A stretch of DNA of 64,000 nt from Trichoderma breve (GCF_028502605.1 NW_026611593.1:1922001-1986000); one strand, 5' to 3'. Counted from the first letter of the stretch, positions 24,286-35,546 are shown. Made by a program: numbers and translations. The notes: generated by a model from the sequence alone, not told the origin.

Positions 24286-24425
24286 CAGCACCCCGGAGTT
24301 GGCTGCCAAGCATCCCGTGTCGTGGATAAGTTAGGCTTCACAGTACTGGAAGTGATATTGTCAAAAACGAGGAATATAGCTGAAGCAGCAGACACTAGAA
24401 GAATATAGCCATAGCAGTAGCAACT
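24286..24425 (+). repeat. Dispersed ATTCAGCACCCC element plus minisatellite copy
   Basis: The 5' part reads ATTCAGCACCCCGGAGTTGG, matching copies at 61008 (+) and 39033 (-). About 85 bases on, it continues into GCAGACACTAGAAGAATATAG and GCCATAGCAGTAG, the minisatellite unit. The adjacency suggests that one composite element carries both. Confidence 0.55.
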
Positions 24426-24509
24426 GCCTAGTAGTGAGATGTGTTATTCAATAGTTGATTTGTCTGTCATTGTCTTTAGTATCATATCCAAGGTGCATCA
24501 AAAGATAGT

Positions 24510-25558
24510 CTAATCGTCCAGCTCCCGCCCAAAATCAACTAGCCGTATCTTGGTAGCATCCCTGGGATGGAACTGCGCAACCTTGGACCTAATGAGAAAC
24601 CTCGCCGCCGCCGTCTCATGCGGCAGCTTCACGTAGGCATCCGAACTGCTGCCCTTTGCCTCGACAAGCCTGTTGAGCAGCTCCTCCGTAAGCTGTCGCA
24701 TCTCTGTCCCAGCCGCCGAAGCTGCGTCCCTCGGCTTTGTCTTTTTGCCACTACCAGCTCCGTCGCCATCGCTCGGGCCCCAAATCTCGTCTATCCGCCG
24801 TTGGCTCTTGTCTTTGTTGATTTCGCCCTTTGGCTTCTTCAGTTTCCCCTGCGCGTTGAACCCCGCGGCGAGATCTTGGGCGTCAATGTCCATCAAGTCT
24901 CCCACCACAGGCCCGCCCATAGCCTCTGCTGCGAGCATTACCGCCAGGTGGTCATCGATGAAGCGGTTGAGAGCTTTCATCAGCTTGCTTGTCTCTTTAT
25001 TGTAGCCTTGTTTCTTTCGCCGTAGTTCCTCGATCCGTTTGCGCGCTTCTTCTTCTGGTTGCGTGTTGGTTCCCGATTCGACTTCAGTGCGTAACGATTC
25101 GATCCTCTGCTTAAGAGCTTCATTAAGAAGCTGGTGATCTTTCAACGCAGCTTCATCTTGCTTCAATTGCCTTTGTTCTCTCTCGGTTGACTCGGTTTGC
25201 GAGGCTAAGAATGCCTTTGACTCTTGAATCGTCTGGTGTGTCTTGCGCAGGGCTAGCAGCGCCGGGAGCACTGATCCTGGGAACGGGAGGAAAGGTTCAG
25301 AGTTGGTGACATCGTCAAAGGCCGCTTTGAGGAGCTGGGCTTGGCCGGCGGCAGTGCTGGGCGTCTCAAGCTCTGCGGAGCGCAACTGTGATTGCTGTGT
25401 TAGACGCCGTCTCGCGTGCGTTCTAGTGGTGCGCTTATAGCTACCTCGTTCAGCTGAGCCTCATATTCACGGACTTTCCGCTGGAGCTCCTTCAGTGTAT
25501 GGTCGATATTGGTGGCATGGGCCTGGGCTTCCGAGCTGTTGCGCAATCTGTCGTCCAT
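24510..25558 (-). CDS. CENP-K/Sim4-like kinetochore protein, 329 aa
   Basis: Exon 1 is 25445-25558 and exon 2 is 24510-25385, with a 59-nt phase-0 intron; together they code 329 residues. The N-terminus (MDDRLRNSSEAQ) and residues ~95-190 are heptad-rich coiled coil. They flank a PFPGSVLPALLALRKT segment. The C-terminus reads ARFLIRSKVAQFHPRDATKIRLVDF, which resembles the R-x-G-xx-xxHPED-x-xRIRLxxF ending of CENP-K proteins. CENP-K (Sim4 in fission yeast) is part of the constitutive centromere-associated network linking CENP-A chromatin to the outer kinetochore. The assignment rests on remembered motifs, so another coiled-coil kinetochore subunit is possible. It faces the KH-domain gene across a 1.4-kb divergent region. 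Confidence 0.65.
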
Positions 25559-26992
25559 GGCCTGTATTTACTGGTAGATTCGCGTGCCTCTGACTTCATC
25601 TTTTAGCCTATGGTGGGTGCGCATATGCTCCGAGAAGCTGCTCGGCCTAGATCGAGGTACGGGTTGCACAGTCTTCAAACTGTGTGGGCTTCCCCCTGCA
25701 GCAACTCGATTTCAGCGCTGACAATGCGTCCGGGTCCTGTGGGGGCGCGACTCTCCCCACCGAAAAAGCTCCTTGTCCGCTGTAGCCTCCTCCAATCGCC
25801 TGGAGATGCGGCGACGTGGCGCACTCCGCACTGTACAGCCCGAGCCGCACCTTGTTCTTGGCGGCCTAGTGTCGCGCATACAGTCGCCCAATCGGGGGCA
25901 TCACGTGATAACGCCGCGGGCGACCTCTCGCAAGGGAGGCATGGGCCTTTTTGTTCTACCCCGACGTCTCATCAAAGTTTCTTCCTTCATCCGCCGCATC
26001 TTCTCCTCACCATTCTCTTGCGACGCGCCCAACCCGACGCCATCGATCCGATCGCACCAGTGTCCTTGTGGCATTGTCCCAGCGCCCTGCGAGATTCCGT
26101 TCCGCCGCTGATTCTAGGTCACCTCCACGTGTGCTTGTCCGCGTGTTCTAGCTACCTGTAGCCTTGCCTGGGGTTGCTGGCCGGAAAAGCAGCTTTGGTC
26201 TCTTTTCTTTCCGCTTTGTTAGCCTGTCCCTTTCATCGGAAGCCGTCACGTTAGCGAACCACGTGCAATCCATTGCAATCGTCGAGGCGACTCCTCCACA
26301 ATCGAGAGACGGGCCGTCGATCGATCACTAACTTTAAACGCGCGAGGTGCTGGTTGGTTCTTGCGTTGAGCGCCAGTTACGGGAACTCACAAGGTCTTGC
26401 CAAGAAGGAAATCAAGGTTTGAGCTGAGCGCATTGTCTCTTCATTCTCTGCTTTCGAGACACCTGTCCCAGTAACGATACATCGCTGCACCATCCTCTCC
26501 ATCACCACCACTTTGTCATCAGCCACTCAGTTTTCATCATCGCCCTTTCTTCCCGTTCACCATTTGGACGTTCACCGAAGATCCCTAGCAGTCCGACACC
26601 TTTTTTTGCCAAAGTTCTGGATCATCTAGACGCGGAAGAAGAGAGTTGCACCCTTTGAGAACACAACTCCTCCCACTATCTATTCCGCTACACACAGCCT
26701 GGGCAGCGCCCTTTTGCGACACCACCAAAGTCACATCACGAATCCTACACACACGAGAAAGCCGATCCTTATCATCACCGATTCCAGCCACTACACCAGC
26801 ACGTTTTCCTTCGAAAACCCCCTGAGTGTAGATATAAACAATCGAAACAAGGAAAAAAATAAAAAAAGAGCGACGAGAAGACACAAGATCTTTGGTCATC
26901 GCCAATTAGACGATACTTAATTCGTTCCAATTTTTGTGAACCACACTGTTCCTTTTGCAAACGACATAAAACTCAACCCAACGCAAATCACA
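25559..26992. promoter_or_regulatory. Divergent promoter region, 1.43 kb
   Basis: It serves the CENP-K-like gene (leftward) and the KH-domain gene (rightward). CACGTG-like and CCAAT-type motifs are scattered through it. The final ~550 bases are a CT/CA-rich, long 5' leader of the KH gene. Frames inside it (such as 25610-26161) lack conserved character and are rejected. Confidence 0.5.
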
Positions 26993-28511
26993 ATGTCTGC
27001 CTCACCCCCACAACCTACTCAATCGGCCAAGCGCCCTCTCGAAGAGGCCTCCTCGCCCTCCCGAGCCACCGACCAGCCTGAGGCCAAGCGACCCGCCCTG
27101 GACAAGACATCCAAGAATGACGAAGAGACGGAAAAGCTGGATCTCGCACCTGAGCTACCCGTCGAGACTGCAGAGGAGAATGGCGAAGAAAGCGCCAACG
27201 GCGTCGCCGCAACTGAGGACTCGGCCCCTGCAACCGATGCCGGCACCACTGCCAAGGCCACTCCTACTGTAGCGATATCAACGGAGGCTTCATCTGCTGT
27301 GGCTGCTTCGGCTGCCGCTCATGACGAGAGCTCGTGGATCCATATTCGAGCAGTCATCTCTAGTCCGGAGGCTGCCACCATCATTGGCAAGGGTGGTGAG
27401 AACGTATCTAACATTCGGAAAATGTCCAACGCCAAGTGCACCGTCAGCGACTATCAAAAGGGAGCTGTCGAGCGCATCTTGACCGTCAGTGGCATCGTCG
27501 ATGCAGTTGCCAAGGTAGGAATAGATCCCCTTTCCCCCTCGTGAACTTTCCTGTAAGCTGTTGGACTAACATTCCGTTCTCTTTCTTCTCTTTCTCCTTT
27601 AACAGGCTTTTGGTTTGATTATACGAACATTGAACAATGAGCCGCTCAACGAGGCATCTACTGCCTCTTCCAAGACATATCCCCTCCGTCTTCTGATTCC
27701 CCATATCCTGATCGGTTCTATTATTGGCAAGGGCGGTTCTCGTATCCGGGAAATCCAGGAAGCGTCGGGCGCCCGGCTGAATGCCTCAGACTCGTGCCTC
27801 CCCATGTCGAGCGAGCGCTCCCTCGTTGTGATGGGCGTTGCCGACGCAGTACACATTGCCACTTACTATGTCGGCAGCACTCTGCTTGAGCAGCTCAATG
27901 AGCGATTCGGTGGACCGGCCGCGTCTGCATATGCGACCAGAAGCGGCGCTCCCGTGGGATCCATCCCCGGCGGTATGCAAGTTGTCCCCTACAGCCCACA
28001 GCCTGCATCAGGGCACTACGGACGAGCAGAGAACTACGGCCGGCATCAAGAGCGCCGGCCTCATCACATGCCACCCGCGCCCTACCCCCAACCGTACCCT
28101 CACGGTGCTCCTCACGGCACCCCGGCGATTCCCATGCAGTACGGAGCGGGCCAGCCTGCCGCCTATGGAGCGGCCGCGCCTCACGTACAGCCTCACATGG
28201 CACCCCATACCGGCCCCCAGGCGCACGGAGCCCCCCAGGGCCAGCCCATGCACGCCGGCATGCCTGGAGGACCGATTACCCAGCAAATCTACATTCCCAA
28301 CGACATGGTCGGCGCCATCATCGGCAAGGGAGGCCAGAAGATCAATGAGATACGACAGATGAGCGGCAGCGTGATTAAGATTAACGAGCCCCAGGACAAC
28401 AGCAACGAGCGGCTAGTAACGATTACGGGAACGGAGGAGTGCAACCGCATGGCCCTCTACATGCTGTACTCTCGACTTGGTGAGACGCAAAACCGATCCA
28501 CGGGAGCCTAA
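26993..28511 (+). CDS. Triple-KH RNA-binding protein (Rnc1/Pbp2-type), 475 aa
   Basis: Exons 26993-27514 and 27606-28511 give 475 residues. Three KH domains each retain the GKGG (GxxG) nucleic-acid-binding loop, at about residues 132-135, 216-219 and 414-417. They are preceded by a Lys/Glu/Ala-rich disordered N-terminus. A ~130-residue His/Pro/Gly/Gln-rich linker, a likely low-complexity region, separates KH2 and KH3. This is the layout of poly(C)-binding-type proteins such as fission yeast Rnc1 and budding yeast Pbp2/Hek2, which bind and stabilise or localise mRNAs. The start chosen is the ATG at 26993 (MSASPPQPTQ); upstream in-frame sequence has no earlier ATG before a stop. The intron splits the end of KH1. 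Confidence 0.92.
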
Positions 28512-29879
28512 GCTTCTAACCAGTAGCGAGCGACAGAATCGGAAAAACACCGAATTTAACCACTTGCAGCGGGCGACGAGGACGACGAGGTTGCTGCGCC
28601 TTGTAATACAGGCGAGCAATGGGAAGGCCAACGTAGTGATGAAGCTGACGACGATGAGGCAAGGGATCTGGGCCGGGCTGGATGCACTTTGTAACGTGTT
28701 GATAAGGAATCAATGAGAGGCTATATGATCATGGCAGCTACAGATACTCGGTTTTCTTTTTTTCCTTTTCCTTTTTTTTTTTTTTGATTTTTCTAGTTTT
28801 CAACCATTTCTTTAGCAGTCTAGAAACGGGATGTTTACTGTGACTGGGACTGATCTGGGGGTGGAAGAAGTCGGGGGCAGATAGTGATGAAGACTAGAAT
28901 GGAGCTCAATGGGATAGTTGACGGTTCGAGGGCAGGTTTGACGTTATTTGATTTTTATCAGAAATGGGAGTCTGCGAAACTGGCTTTTTATAAGGAGATG
29001 GGCCATCATTTGACATGATGCCACGGGATTGCAAAAAAAGTACAGATGTTCTATAATATGCAATGATTTCTCTCTGCTTCTCTTGTATTTTCCGTTTGCT
29101 TTCCTTGGCTTTTCTGTTCCTCTTTTCTTTGGAGTCAAATAACACACTAGTACCATGAATTTGTTTTCTTATGTCCTGGCGACGAGAGGTTAGATATCGT
29201 AACGAGATGCAGAGGAAATGTTTATGTACGTTGTGCTATGTGGCTTGGGATATCTATGGTGGGAAGTTGGATAGCCACCTTCTACGTGTATATGTTCAAG
29301 CAGCGACTAGCAAGTATCCATTTGATGGGAAGCCTCTCATTCTGGATGGCTTTGCAAGGGAATGTCTATCCAGTAAATAAACAGTTTTCTTTCACATCCG
29401 GTTTCTGCAGTCAAGTTTGGGCTCTATGACGAGTAGAGTCTCTGCACCGTCGTGTTGAGGCAGAGAAGCAAGACCGGTCATCGCGAGGTCAGCCTTCGAG
29501 GGAGTCAACACATCTCTTCCCTAAAGCCTTTGAGGTGAGCTGAGGTCACCCGCATTGACACTTTGACACTGTAAACCCTGAGTATCTCATCAATCTCTCA
29601 ACAGTTGGTTGCCAACTGCCGGCTGCCAGCCGCCAGCTGGATGCCTGACCGCCGCGCCTATTTAAGCCCTCTTCTCTTCTCTTCTCCCGTGCTCCTCTTT
29701 CTCTCTTCTTCTTCTCTTTCCTCTCCATCCCACTTCACCTCATTTTTATTCAGCCACTGGCTTGTACCACGCCAACTTGCTTCTACCTTGTCTCCTCCTC
29801 TCCTCATCAAAGCAGCCTCCGCTACGAGTCAGCATTTGAAATCGATATCACCACCTCGCGAGCGTGGCAGAGATTTACC
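28512..29879. other. Intergenic, 1.37 kb
   Basis: The KH gene 3' region, with poly-T tracts at 28756-28795, passes into a gene-free stretch. A GTTGGATAGCCACCTTC fragment near 29268 matches the dispersed element seen at 39047. The last 250 bases form the promoter of the next gene, with TATTTAAG near 29659 and a strongly CT-rich leader. Confidence 0.5.
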
Positions 29880-30509
29880 ATGGCGGACGAAATGAAAGAA
29901 GACGCAATGGAGCCAGACTACGAGAAGTTCGAAGAGCTCATGGCCTTCTGGAAGACCATGGCACACGAAATGCATGTGTCGTGGCACGAAACTCTAGAAG
30001 CCGCAAGCGCTCTACCTGAAGGAAAACGCTCGCTCTCTGAGATACAGCGCCTTGTCACCAAAGCCCTCGATAGTGAAAGTTTCGACCTCCGATTTTTGGA
30101 CCAGAAGCTCCCAGAAGAAGTGTCGAAATGGCCCACCCTCATCAAAAAAGAGGACGTAGAGCAGAACATGCCCATGGCTTTTGGGCGTCTCCTGGGCATG
30201 AAAGAGCCAGAAACTCCGATGAGGAACGTCTGGGACAATTATTACACTCCTCTAGCCTCCACGCGAGAAATGGGCTCAATTTGGGAGACGGTTACCTCTA
30301 TTTTGCGGATGCTGTTTATGGGAGAACGTTCCTGGGGATATGAATTTCTCGAGGACGCAGTGAAGATTCAGTTTAGGAAGTTCAAGGCCTACCTGAAGCA
30401 AAAGTATCAACCATGGAACCAAGAATGGGCGATTCAATTCCCTGAATTATTGGAAGCGTATCCTACCAATGAACGACGCGCTGCATTGGACCAGGAGTTT
30501 TATGATTGA
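29880..30509 (+). CDS. Hypothetical helical protein, paralogue A, 209 aa
   Basis: This is a single-exon, acidic, Trp- and Met-rich, predominantly helical protein with no signal peptide or membrane segment. I do not recognise the family. It aligns by eye over most of its length with the minus-strand protein at 31323-32288. Both show YEK near the start, W-x-E-x-L-x-x-A, L-x-x-LV-x-KA, LGM or LMGM followed by a PE/PP pair, VW or LW with Y(Y/F)xP, and W-x-x-x(W/F)xxxFPE near the end. The start was chosen because MADEMKEDAMEP follows directly on a CT-rich leader. It is probably an accessory, lineage-restricted gene. Function is unknown. Confidence 0.75.
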   Translation: MADEMKEDAMEPDYEKFEELMAFWKTMAHEMHVSWHETLEAASALPEGKRSLSEIQRLVTKALDSESFDLRFLDQKLPEEVSKWPTLIKKEDVEQNMPMAFGRLLGMKEPETPMRNVWDNYYTPLASTREMGSIWETVTSILRMLFMGERSWGYEFLEDAVKIQFRKFKAYLKQKYQPWNQEWAIQFPELLEAYPTNERRAALDQEFYD

Positions 30510-31322
30510 ATGGAGGAGCAGGACAATTGACTGTGGAGCTAGGAGGTACAATGCATCTGGGCTCAGTAGGAGACATTTTTCTATTTTTTCTGCAGTTATG
30601 ATATATGGGAGGGCTGAAGGAAAGGGGATGGTTATTTCTAGACTTCGCTTGGGGGCCATATTGTTTGGACCGCGACTTACTAGCTACAGTTGATGCTTGG
30701 GGTAACCTTCTGCTAGAAGAATATTAGTTTCTTTGGTGCTCGACAACTTCTCAAGCACAAATTGATTCTTATCATTTTCTTCATTTCCTCGTATCTTGAG
30801 CGTATTCCTTCAACATACTTCTCTTCAGCACCCCAAGGTGCCTGCTGGTAGTGCTATCTGCTGAGGTAGATGCCAGTTCTCTGAGTGTCTGCTGCTATTG
30901 CTAGTATCACGTAGCTAGACAACAACAGGCTGGGCCTGTAGTCTTTGTCCATTGAGAAGATTGAGAAAAGAGGGCACCAACAAAGAGTTCATTAGAAGCA
31001 GGGTCGGCAAGCAGATGATAAGTTGATTGATCGGTCCTCCCCCCAAACAATATGACTATATACCACGGCTCATGCCTGGTCCAGCAGAGACGAAGAAAGC
31101 AATCCTGCAATAGGCTCATATCTGGCCCAGAAAATAAGAAACCGATGCTGCCATATCACTCATGCCTCCCCCCAAGCCGTATTCCAAGCAGTGACATTCA
31201 GATTTATACCAGCCTTCCCCGAGACTCCCCAAGTAGGCCCAGCACCCATAGATATCCCAGAGAGATCCCAGCATCCTATCCTTCAATATGACGCCCCCTC
31301 CACTAACCAATATAGGGTCTCG
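30510..31322. other. Convergent intergenic region, 813 nt
   Basis: It lies between the 3' ends of the two paralogues. It contains TTCAGCACCCCAAGG at about 30827, followed at 30854-30910 by a minisatellite-like copy (CTGAGTGTCTGCTGCTATTG). No gene was seen. Confidence 0.5.
30827..30910 (-). repeat. Dispersed element plus minisatellite copy
   Basis: TTCAGCACCCC is followed within 30 bases by two degenerate copies of the minisatellite unit in reverse orientation (TCTCTGAGTGTCTGCTGC). This is the same pairing as at 24286-24425. Confidence 0.45.
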
Positions 31323-32288
31323 TTAAGCCATGTTCATTACGTCCTCCCAGCCCGCATCGGATGGCTCCATTCCCCCAAGCGGCTCCTCCGGTACCATGTC
31401 AGGGGGGGCATGAAGGGCAAAAACCTCTTGTCCAGCCTCCTCTCGGTTAGCTGCCTCGCCCTCTCCTTTATATACGGACATTCTAGCTCTCCATGCCTCC
31501 TTCCTGGCCTTAACCTCAGCCTTAACCTTTGACGCTCTGAGTGCATCTTCTTCCTCGAATCCATCTGCCACCTCCGGGAACTCCTCCTTCCACGCCTTCA
31601 TCCAGTCGGCGTAATGATCCGTATTCAATGACTCCTCCATCTTCTGATACCAGACCTTAGCCCTCAGGTGCATATCCGCGATAGAATTAAAGTCCTCCAG
31701 GTCCACATCCCAGAAGTTGGTGATGAGTTTGCTGGCGTATATCAGGCTCATAGAGGCGGGCCATTGTTGACGGATCTTGGGGGCAAAGTAGCCTTCCCAA
31801 AGTTCGCCTTGTTCGGGGTGCAATTCCGAAAACTCGTCGTCCTGAGGGGGTCCCATGCCCATCAGTTGAGCCAAGACCCGTGGAACTGTCACGCACATGT
31901 CATACTTCAGGACGGAGTCCGTTAGAGAAGCTATAGAGAACCACTTTATCAAGAGTAGATCTTGCTCGGTGGCCCTCGTGGCTTTCTCCACCAGCTGCTT
32001 CAACTCCTTTGTCGGCTTCGGGCCCAGCGTAAACCTCTGCTTTGCCTCTGCCAGTCCCTCTTTCCAATAGAGATGGACCTGGGGCGGCGGGTTGGCATGC
32101 AAAAAGTTTTCCCAGTGCTGTATCATCTTCTCATACTTTGGGTAGTCTGTTTGCTGTACGGTGGATGCTTGCTCCAAGGGATCTTTGGGGTTCAGGGTCA
32201 TGCTCCGTTCCCAGTGCGGGATGATATCATTCAACGTGCTGTTGCCAGCTAGAGCTACTCTTGCAGCATGCTCCGATTCGGGATCCAT
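31323..32288 (-). CDS. Hypothetical helical protein, paralogue B, 321 aa
   Basis: This is a single-exon protein of 321 residues, helical, acidic and Trp-rich, without signal peptide or membrane segments. Residues ~50-260 resemble paralogue A (29880-30509), with the shared elements YEKMIQHW, YWKEGLAEA, LKQLVEKA, LMGMGPP, LWEGYFAPK and WMKAWKEEFPE. It has an extra N-terminus (MDPESEHAARVALAG) and a charged C-terminal tail. The two genes point towards each other, as expected from an inverted duplication followed by strong divergence. I do not recognise the family. Confidence 0.78.
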   Translation of the reverse strand: MDPESEHAARVALAGNSTLNDIIPHWERSMTLNPKDPLEQASTVQQTDYPKYEKMIQHWENFLHANPPPQVHLYWKEGLAEAKQRFTLGPKPTKELKQLVEKATRATEQDLLLIKWFSIASLTDSVLKYDMCVTVPRVLAQLMGMGPPQDDEFSELHPEQGELWEGYFAPKIRQQWPASMSLIYASKLITNFWDVDLEDFNSIADMHLRAKVWYQKMEESLNTDHYADWMKAWKEEFPEVADGFEEEDALRASKVKAEVKARKEAWRARMSVYKGEGEAANREEAGQEVFALHAPPDMVPEEPLGGMEPSDAGWEDVMNMA

Positions 32289-33676
32289 GTCAGGCTTGTC
32301 TTGCTCAGTTGCTGGCCGCGTGGTGGTCGCTTTAGAAGCGGTAAGAGATTTGTGGTCCGGGAGGGATAAGCAGAGAAAATGAATGCCAACGTGGATGATC
32401 TCGAGATGGCGAGATGAGGAGGTGGAAGAAGGAAGAAGAATGAAGCTCTCCCGAGCGGGGAGAGAAGCGAGAATTTATGCTCAGCCTCGGGGCTGTTGGC
32501 AGGTGGGCGAGCAGAGAAGCACGAAAGAAGGGATATTGTAAATTGCCTGGTGTAGCCACATAAATCTGAAGTGCTGATTTTTCTCAACTCCGTTTGTTCT
32601 CGCCAGCTGGCGGCTCACAACCTCTCTCCAGGCCTGGCAGCTGGCATACCCTGTCCTGAGGCTCTCTTCAAAATGTGGCTCCATCTGAGTCGGAATAAGT
32701 CTCTGCCTCTGAGAGCTGCCCATTTGCAAGAGGCTCTTCATGAGAGGGGCCTCGGATGAGCCGTACGGGACTTGGATATCCTCAGAGTATCTTCGTGTAA
32801 GGTCAGTCCAGATGTTCCACATACTCTCGAGTGACCCAGGTTTGTTTGATTGTAGGAGCTCCTTCTTTCTAGTTGTGAGACCCTGAAAGGTCCCTTCATC
32901 GGGGCATCAGCTTGGGAGGCTTGCCCTCCTGCGATACCATGGCCGGGTCCCAACCTCATATTCTTTGTGGTCTCTCTATGAATGACGATCCTTCACAGCG
33001 TTGCCCTCGGCAGTGCAACACTTCTTCGTGTATAAAACTCGTTCTCGTCAGCCGTTGATGTGGCGATATAGTTAATGGTCCGGGGCAGTTCTTTGCCACG
33101 ACTGTACAGTAACAAAGACAATACAGGAAAATCAACCACACCTCATCAGCAACACAGCTCTCAAATGACCCTCTTGTCTTGTTCACTCGAAAGAACATTA
33201 AATGGAGGCCACACAATGCCCGTCAGAAGAACATCCGCCCGCAAGCATGTGCCAATCCATTGGTCCACTAAGCTCGCAATCCCTTGTTAGCGGTGCTCTT
33301 ACACGACATGACTGCATTTCTAATACAATGACTTACAAACAACTTGTCGAAACTACGCCCTTGTTCTTCAACTAACACTGACATCCTGCTATCTCCTATT
33401 CATTTTGCTTCGGGCCAGCAATTGTGCCCCGTAACGTCCCTCGGTCGGCTGATAGCGGTGATTTGCTTAGAAATGAGATTTCCCAAATGGGCAAGTTTTT
33501 CGGGAAATAGCCTGAAGAATAGGTGCGCTTGCGGTCATTTCGGGCTTTGCGGGCGTTCAGATCGTATAGCACATCTCACGTAGAACAACGTGCCTATAGA
33601 TGAATATAGTAAAATATGTTGTATTAACAATCAACTCGAAATGACAACTTCAAGTTGCTGCGGGATGCAGCAATTG

Positions 33677-33718
33677 TCGGACGGTCGGTGTCGGATGGTC
33701 GGTTTCGGACGGTCGGTG
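33677..33718. promoter_or_regulatory. Triplicated 14-bp CGG-rich promoter repeat
   Basis: Three uninterrupted 14-base units (TCGGACGGTCGGTG, TCGGATGGTCGGTT, TCGGACGGTCGGTG) lie about 175-215 bases upstream of the start codon at 33892. Each has two CGG triplets, the half-site recognised by Zn2Cys6 transcription factors, so this looks like an upstream activating array. Confidence 0.6.
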
Positions 33719-33766
33719 TTGTTGCTTATCAACAGAAGATGATGTGATTCTCAACTAACTTTCGAC

Positions 33767-33774
33767 TATATATA
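33767..33774 (+). promoter_or_regulatory. TATA box (TATATATA)
   Basis: TATATATA lies 118 bases upstream of the ATG at 33892 and about 50 bases after the 14-bp array. The arrangement fits an inducible fungal promoter. Confidence 0.55.
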
Positions 33775-33891
33775 GACAAGTGGTGGTTCTACATTAACCT
33801 CAGCAACTAACATCACATCTCTTACAACTCAACTCCCATCATTTAACATTTACATAAACAACTCTTCGCATTTCATATCATTATCACAACC

Positions 33892-34618
33892 ATGTCTGAG
33901 CTCCTCGAATTCTCAACAATCACCCTCAAAGAAGGCTCTTCGCCCCCGCAATCCCTGCTCAACGACCTCAAAACTCTCGCTTCAACCCCCGGCGTCATCG
34001 CCTTCTATTTCGGGCCTCAACTCGAGAATCCCACCAAATACACGTGGGTCGCCCGCTGGACCTCTCAGGCTGCTCTCGACGACTTCCACTCCAGCCCCGG
34101 ATTCGCTGACTGGGCTGCCTCTTACGTCGCCCCGCTGGCAACCTTTACGGTGTTAACCTGCGCTGCTGTCCACGGCGACGCTGCCATCCCTCTCGAGGCC
34201 CCATGCACCGAGTTCCTCTTTAGCTATGGCGCTGACGATGACTATCTTGATGCCCGACTCGATCCTTTCCTCAAGTCTATTTCTGACGCAAAGCTGCCCG
34301 GCATGGGTGGCGGCATCAGTGGAGAGCTCACGCCCGTGAATTATGTCGGCGTTGAGCAGCCGGAACCTAAGATTGCCATTTTGTTGCTGGGCTGGGCCTC
34401 ACTAGCTGATCACCAGGCTCAGAGAGGCGAGGGCAAAGGTATGCTTCATCATCGTCAATCCTCTTATTATCTCCGTTTGAGATGGATGGCGAATGGACTG
34501 TACTGACGCAAGAATGACAGTGATTGACAAGCACATCCACTACATCAGATCAGGCCGCAAATCTGTTGAACTGGTAGAGACTAGCTTTTCTTTTAATCAG
34601 GCGTCAAGGCCGCGCTGA
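33892..34618 (+). CDS. Hypothetical protein, possible dimeric alpha/beta-barrel fold, 214 aa
   Basis: Exons 33892-34438 and 34521-34618 are separated by an 82-nt intron; the donor is GTATGC and the acceptor GACAG, phase 1. Together they give 214 residues. Without splicing the frame would end in MLHHRQSSYYLRLRW-type noise. The first ~90 residues read as beta-alpha-beta elements (VIAFYFGPQLENP, YTWVARWTSQAALDDFHSSPGF) typical of small ferredoxin-like stress or monooxygenase (ABM/EthD-like) domains. A second, weaker copy may follow. The catalytic residues of known ABM enzymes cannot be placed. There is no signal peptide. The strong TATA box and CGG array suggest inducible expression. Fold assignment is tentative. 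Confidence 0.7.
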
Positions 34619-35429
34619 CTTTGCATTTGCAGTTCCACGTAAACCTTCAGAAGCTATGAAACCACCCATGACGAGATATTCCCATTCGGCTAGATACCTG
34701 GTAGCTGTACTCCGTGGCCTGAACGGATAAATACACAATGACCTCTAGTTTTGCGGGCATTCACCGCCTCTACGAAGCGAATGAAAAATTGCCAATGTCC
34801 TCGTGCGGTACTTAGATTAGTATATAATATGTCATATTGCTGGGCCGCATCTTTGGACACACTTTTCAAACCGAAAGACTGTTCTTGTAGGCGTTTTGAG
34901 AGACATTGTACTGTTCCAGGTCGTGTTAACACCGCTAATACAGTACATCAGAGAAAATGTAGCTACATACATGTATTAACAGGTAGAAATATAGCCGTTT
35001 AGTAGTTCACTCAAAGCGGTTATAGATTGGTAAGACAAGAAATATTATGTAGAGACAAGCCACGACATGACTGTCATCTTCATCCGCACGGGGCGTCAGA
35101 GCGAGAATTTTTCCTCCAGTTGACGTGTGAAGATGTGTTTTGTCTGATACTTGTATTGTATAGAGGTGACTGTTGTCAACAGCCTGAACCCTGCAAGTGG
35201 GGGTGGTTTACGGTTGATCGGCAAGTCTTCCCTGTTAAACTACCCAACTCTAAAGAAGCCGGGCTCTAAAAGACTAAGTTTATTAAGAAGTCTAGTATAA
35301 TAGGTGTAATAAAGAAACCCCGACTTGACAAGTGGTTTGCATGGTATTATTAAAGACTGGAGAACTGCCAAGGCAGCTACTAGATTTAGCATAAGGCTGA
35401 CGAGAGACTGTTACGATCCGATCCATCGC

Positions 35430-35546
35430 AATACTACATTCCCTTATAAGCAGTTGAGTCTGACACAGTCATTGCTACAAATGCGATGATTGGCTTAACC
35501 TTTTGCCCTGTTGGCGCTACGGTATAACAGAACATAACATGGACGT
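35430..35546 (+). repeat. Relic repeat, copy 1 (partner 53112-53228)
   Basis: About 115 bases align with 53112-53228, sharing TACATTCCCTT, TAAGCAGTT, TACAAATGCGAT and CGCTAC in order. Many mismatches are C/T or G/A, as expected for repeat-induced point mutation or old deamination decay. Confidence 0.6.

Larger units (their letters stand above)
23751..24509. promoter_or_regulatory. Intergenic, 759 nt, dUTPase promoter
   Basis: It lies upstream of dUTPase and downstream of the CENP-K-like gene; both are on the minus strand. It contains an ACGCGT box at 24025-24030, a copy of the ATTCAGCACCCC element at 24286-24328 and a minisatellite copy at 24371-24425. No gene was seen. Confidence 0.5.
32289..33891. 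promoter_or_regulatory. Divergent intergenic region, 1.6 kb
   Basis: The left end is the CT-rich leader and promoter of paralogue B. The right end is the promoter of the next gene, with the 14-bp triple repeat and a TATATATA box. A minus-strand frame at 32481-32822 (113 codons) has no recognisable feature and I do not call it. Confidence 0.5.

Noticed and set aside
32481..32822. Minus-strand 113-codon frame upstream of paralogue B
   Set aside because: No recognisable domain, a questionable start, and it falls in the likely promoter of paralogue B; not similar enough to the paralogues to call.
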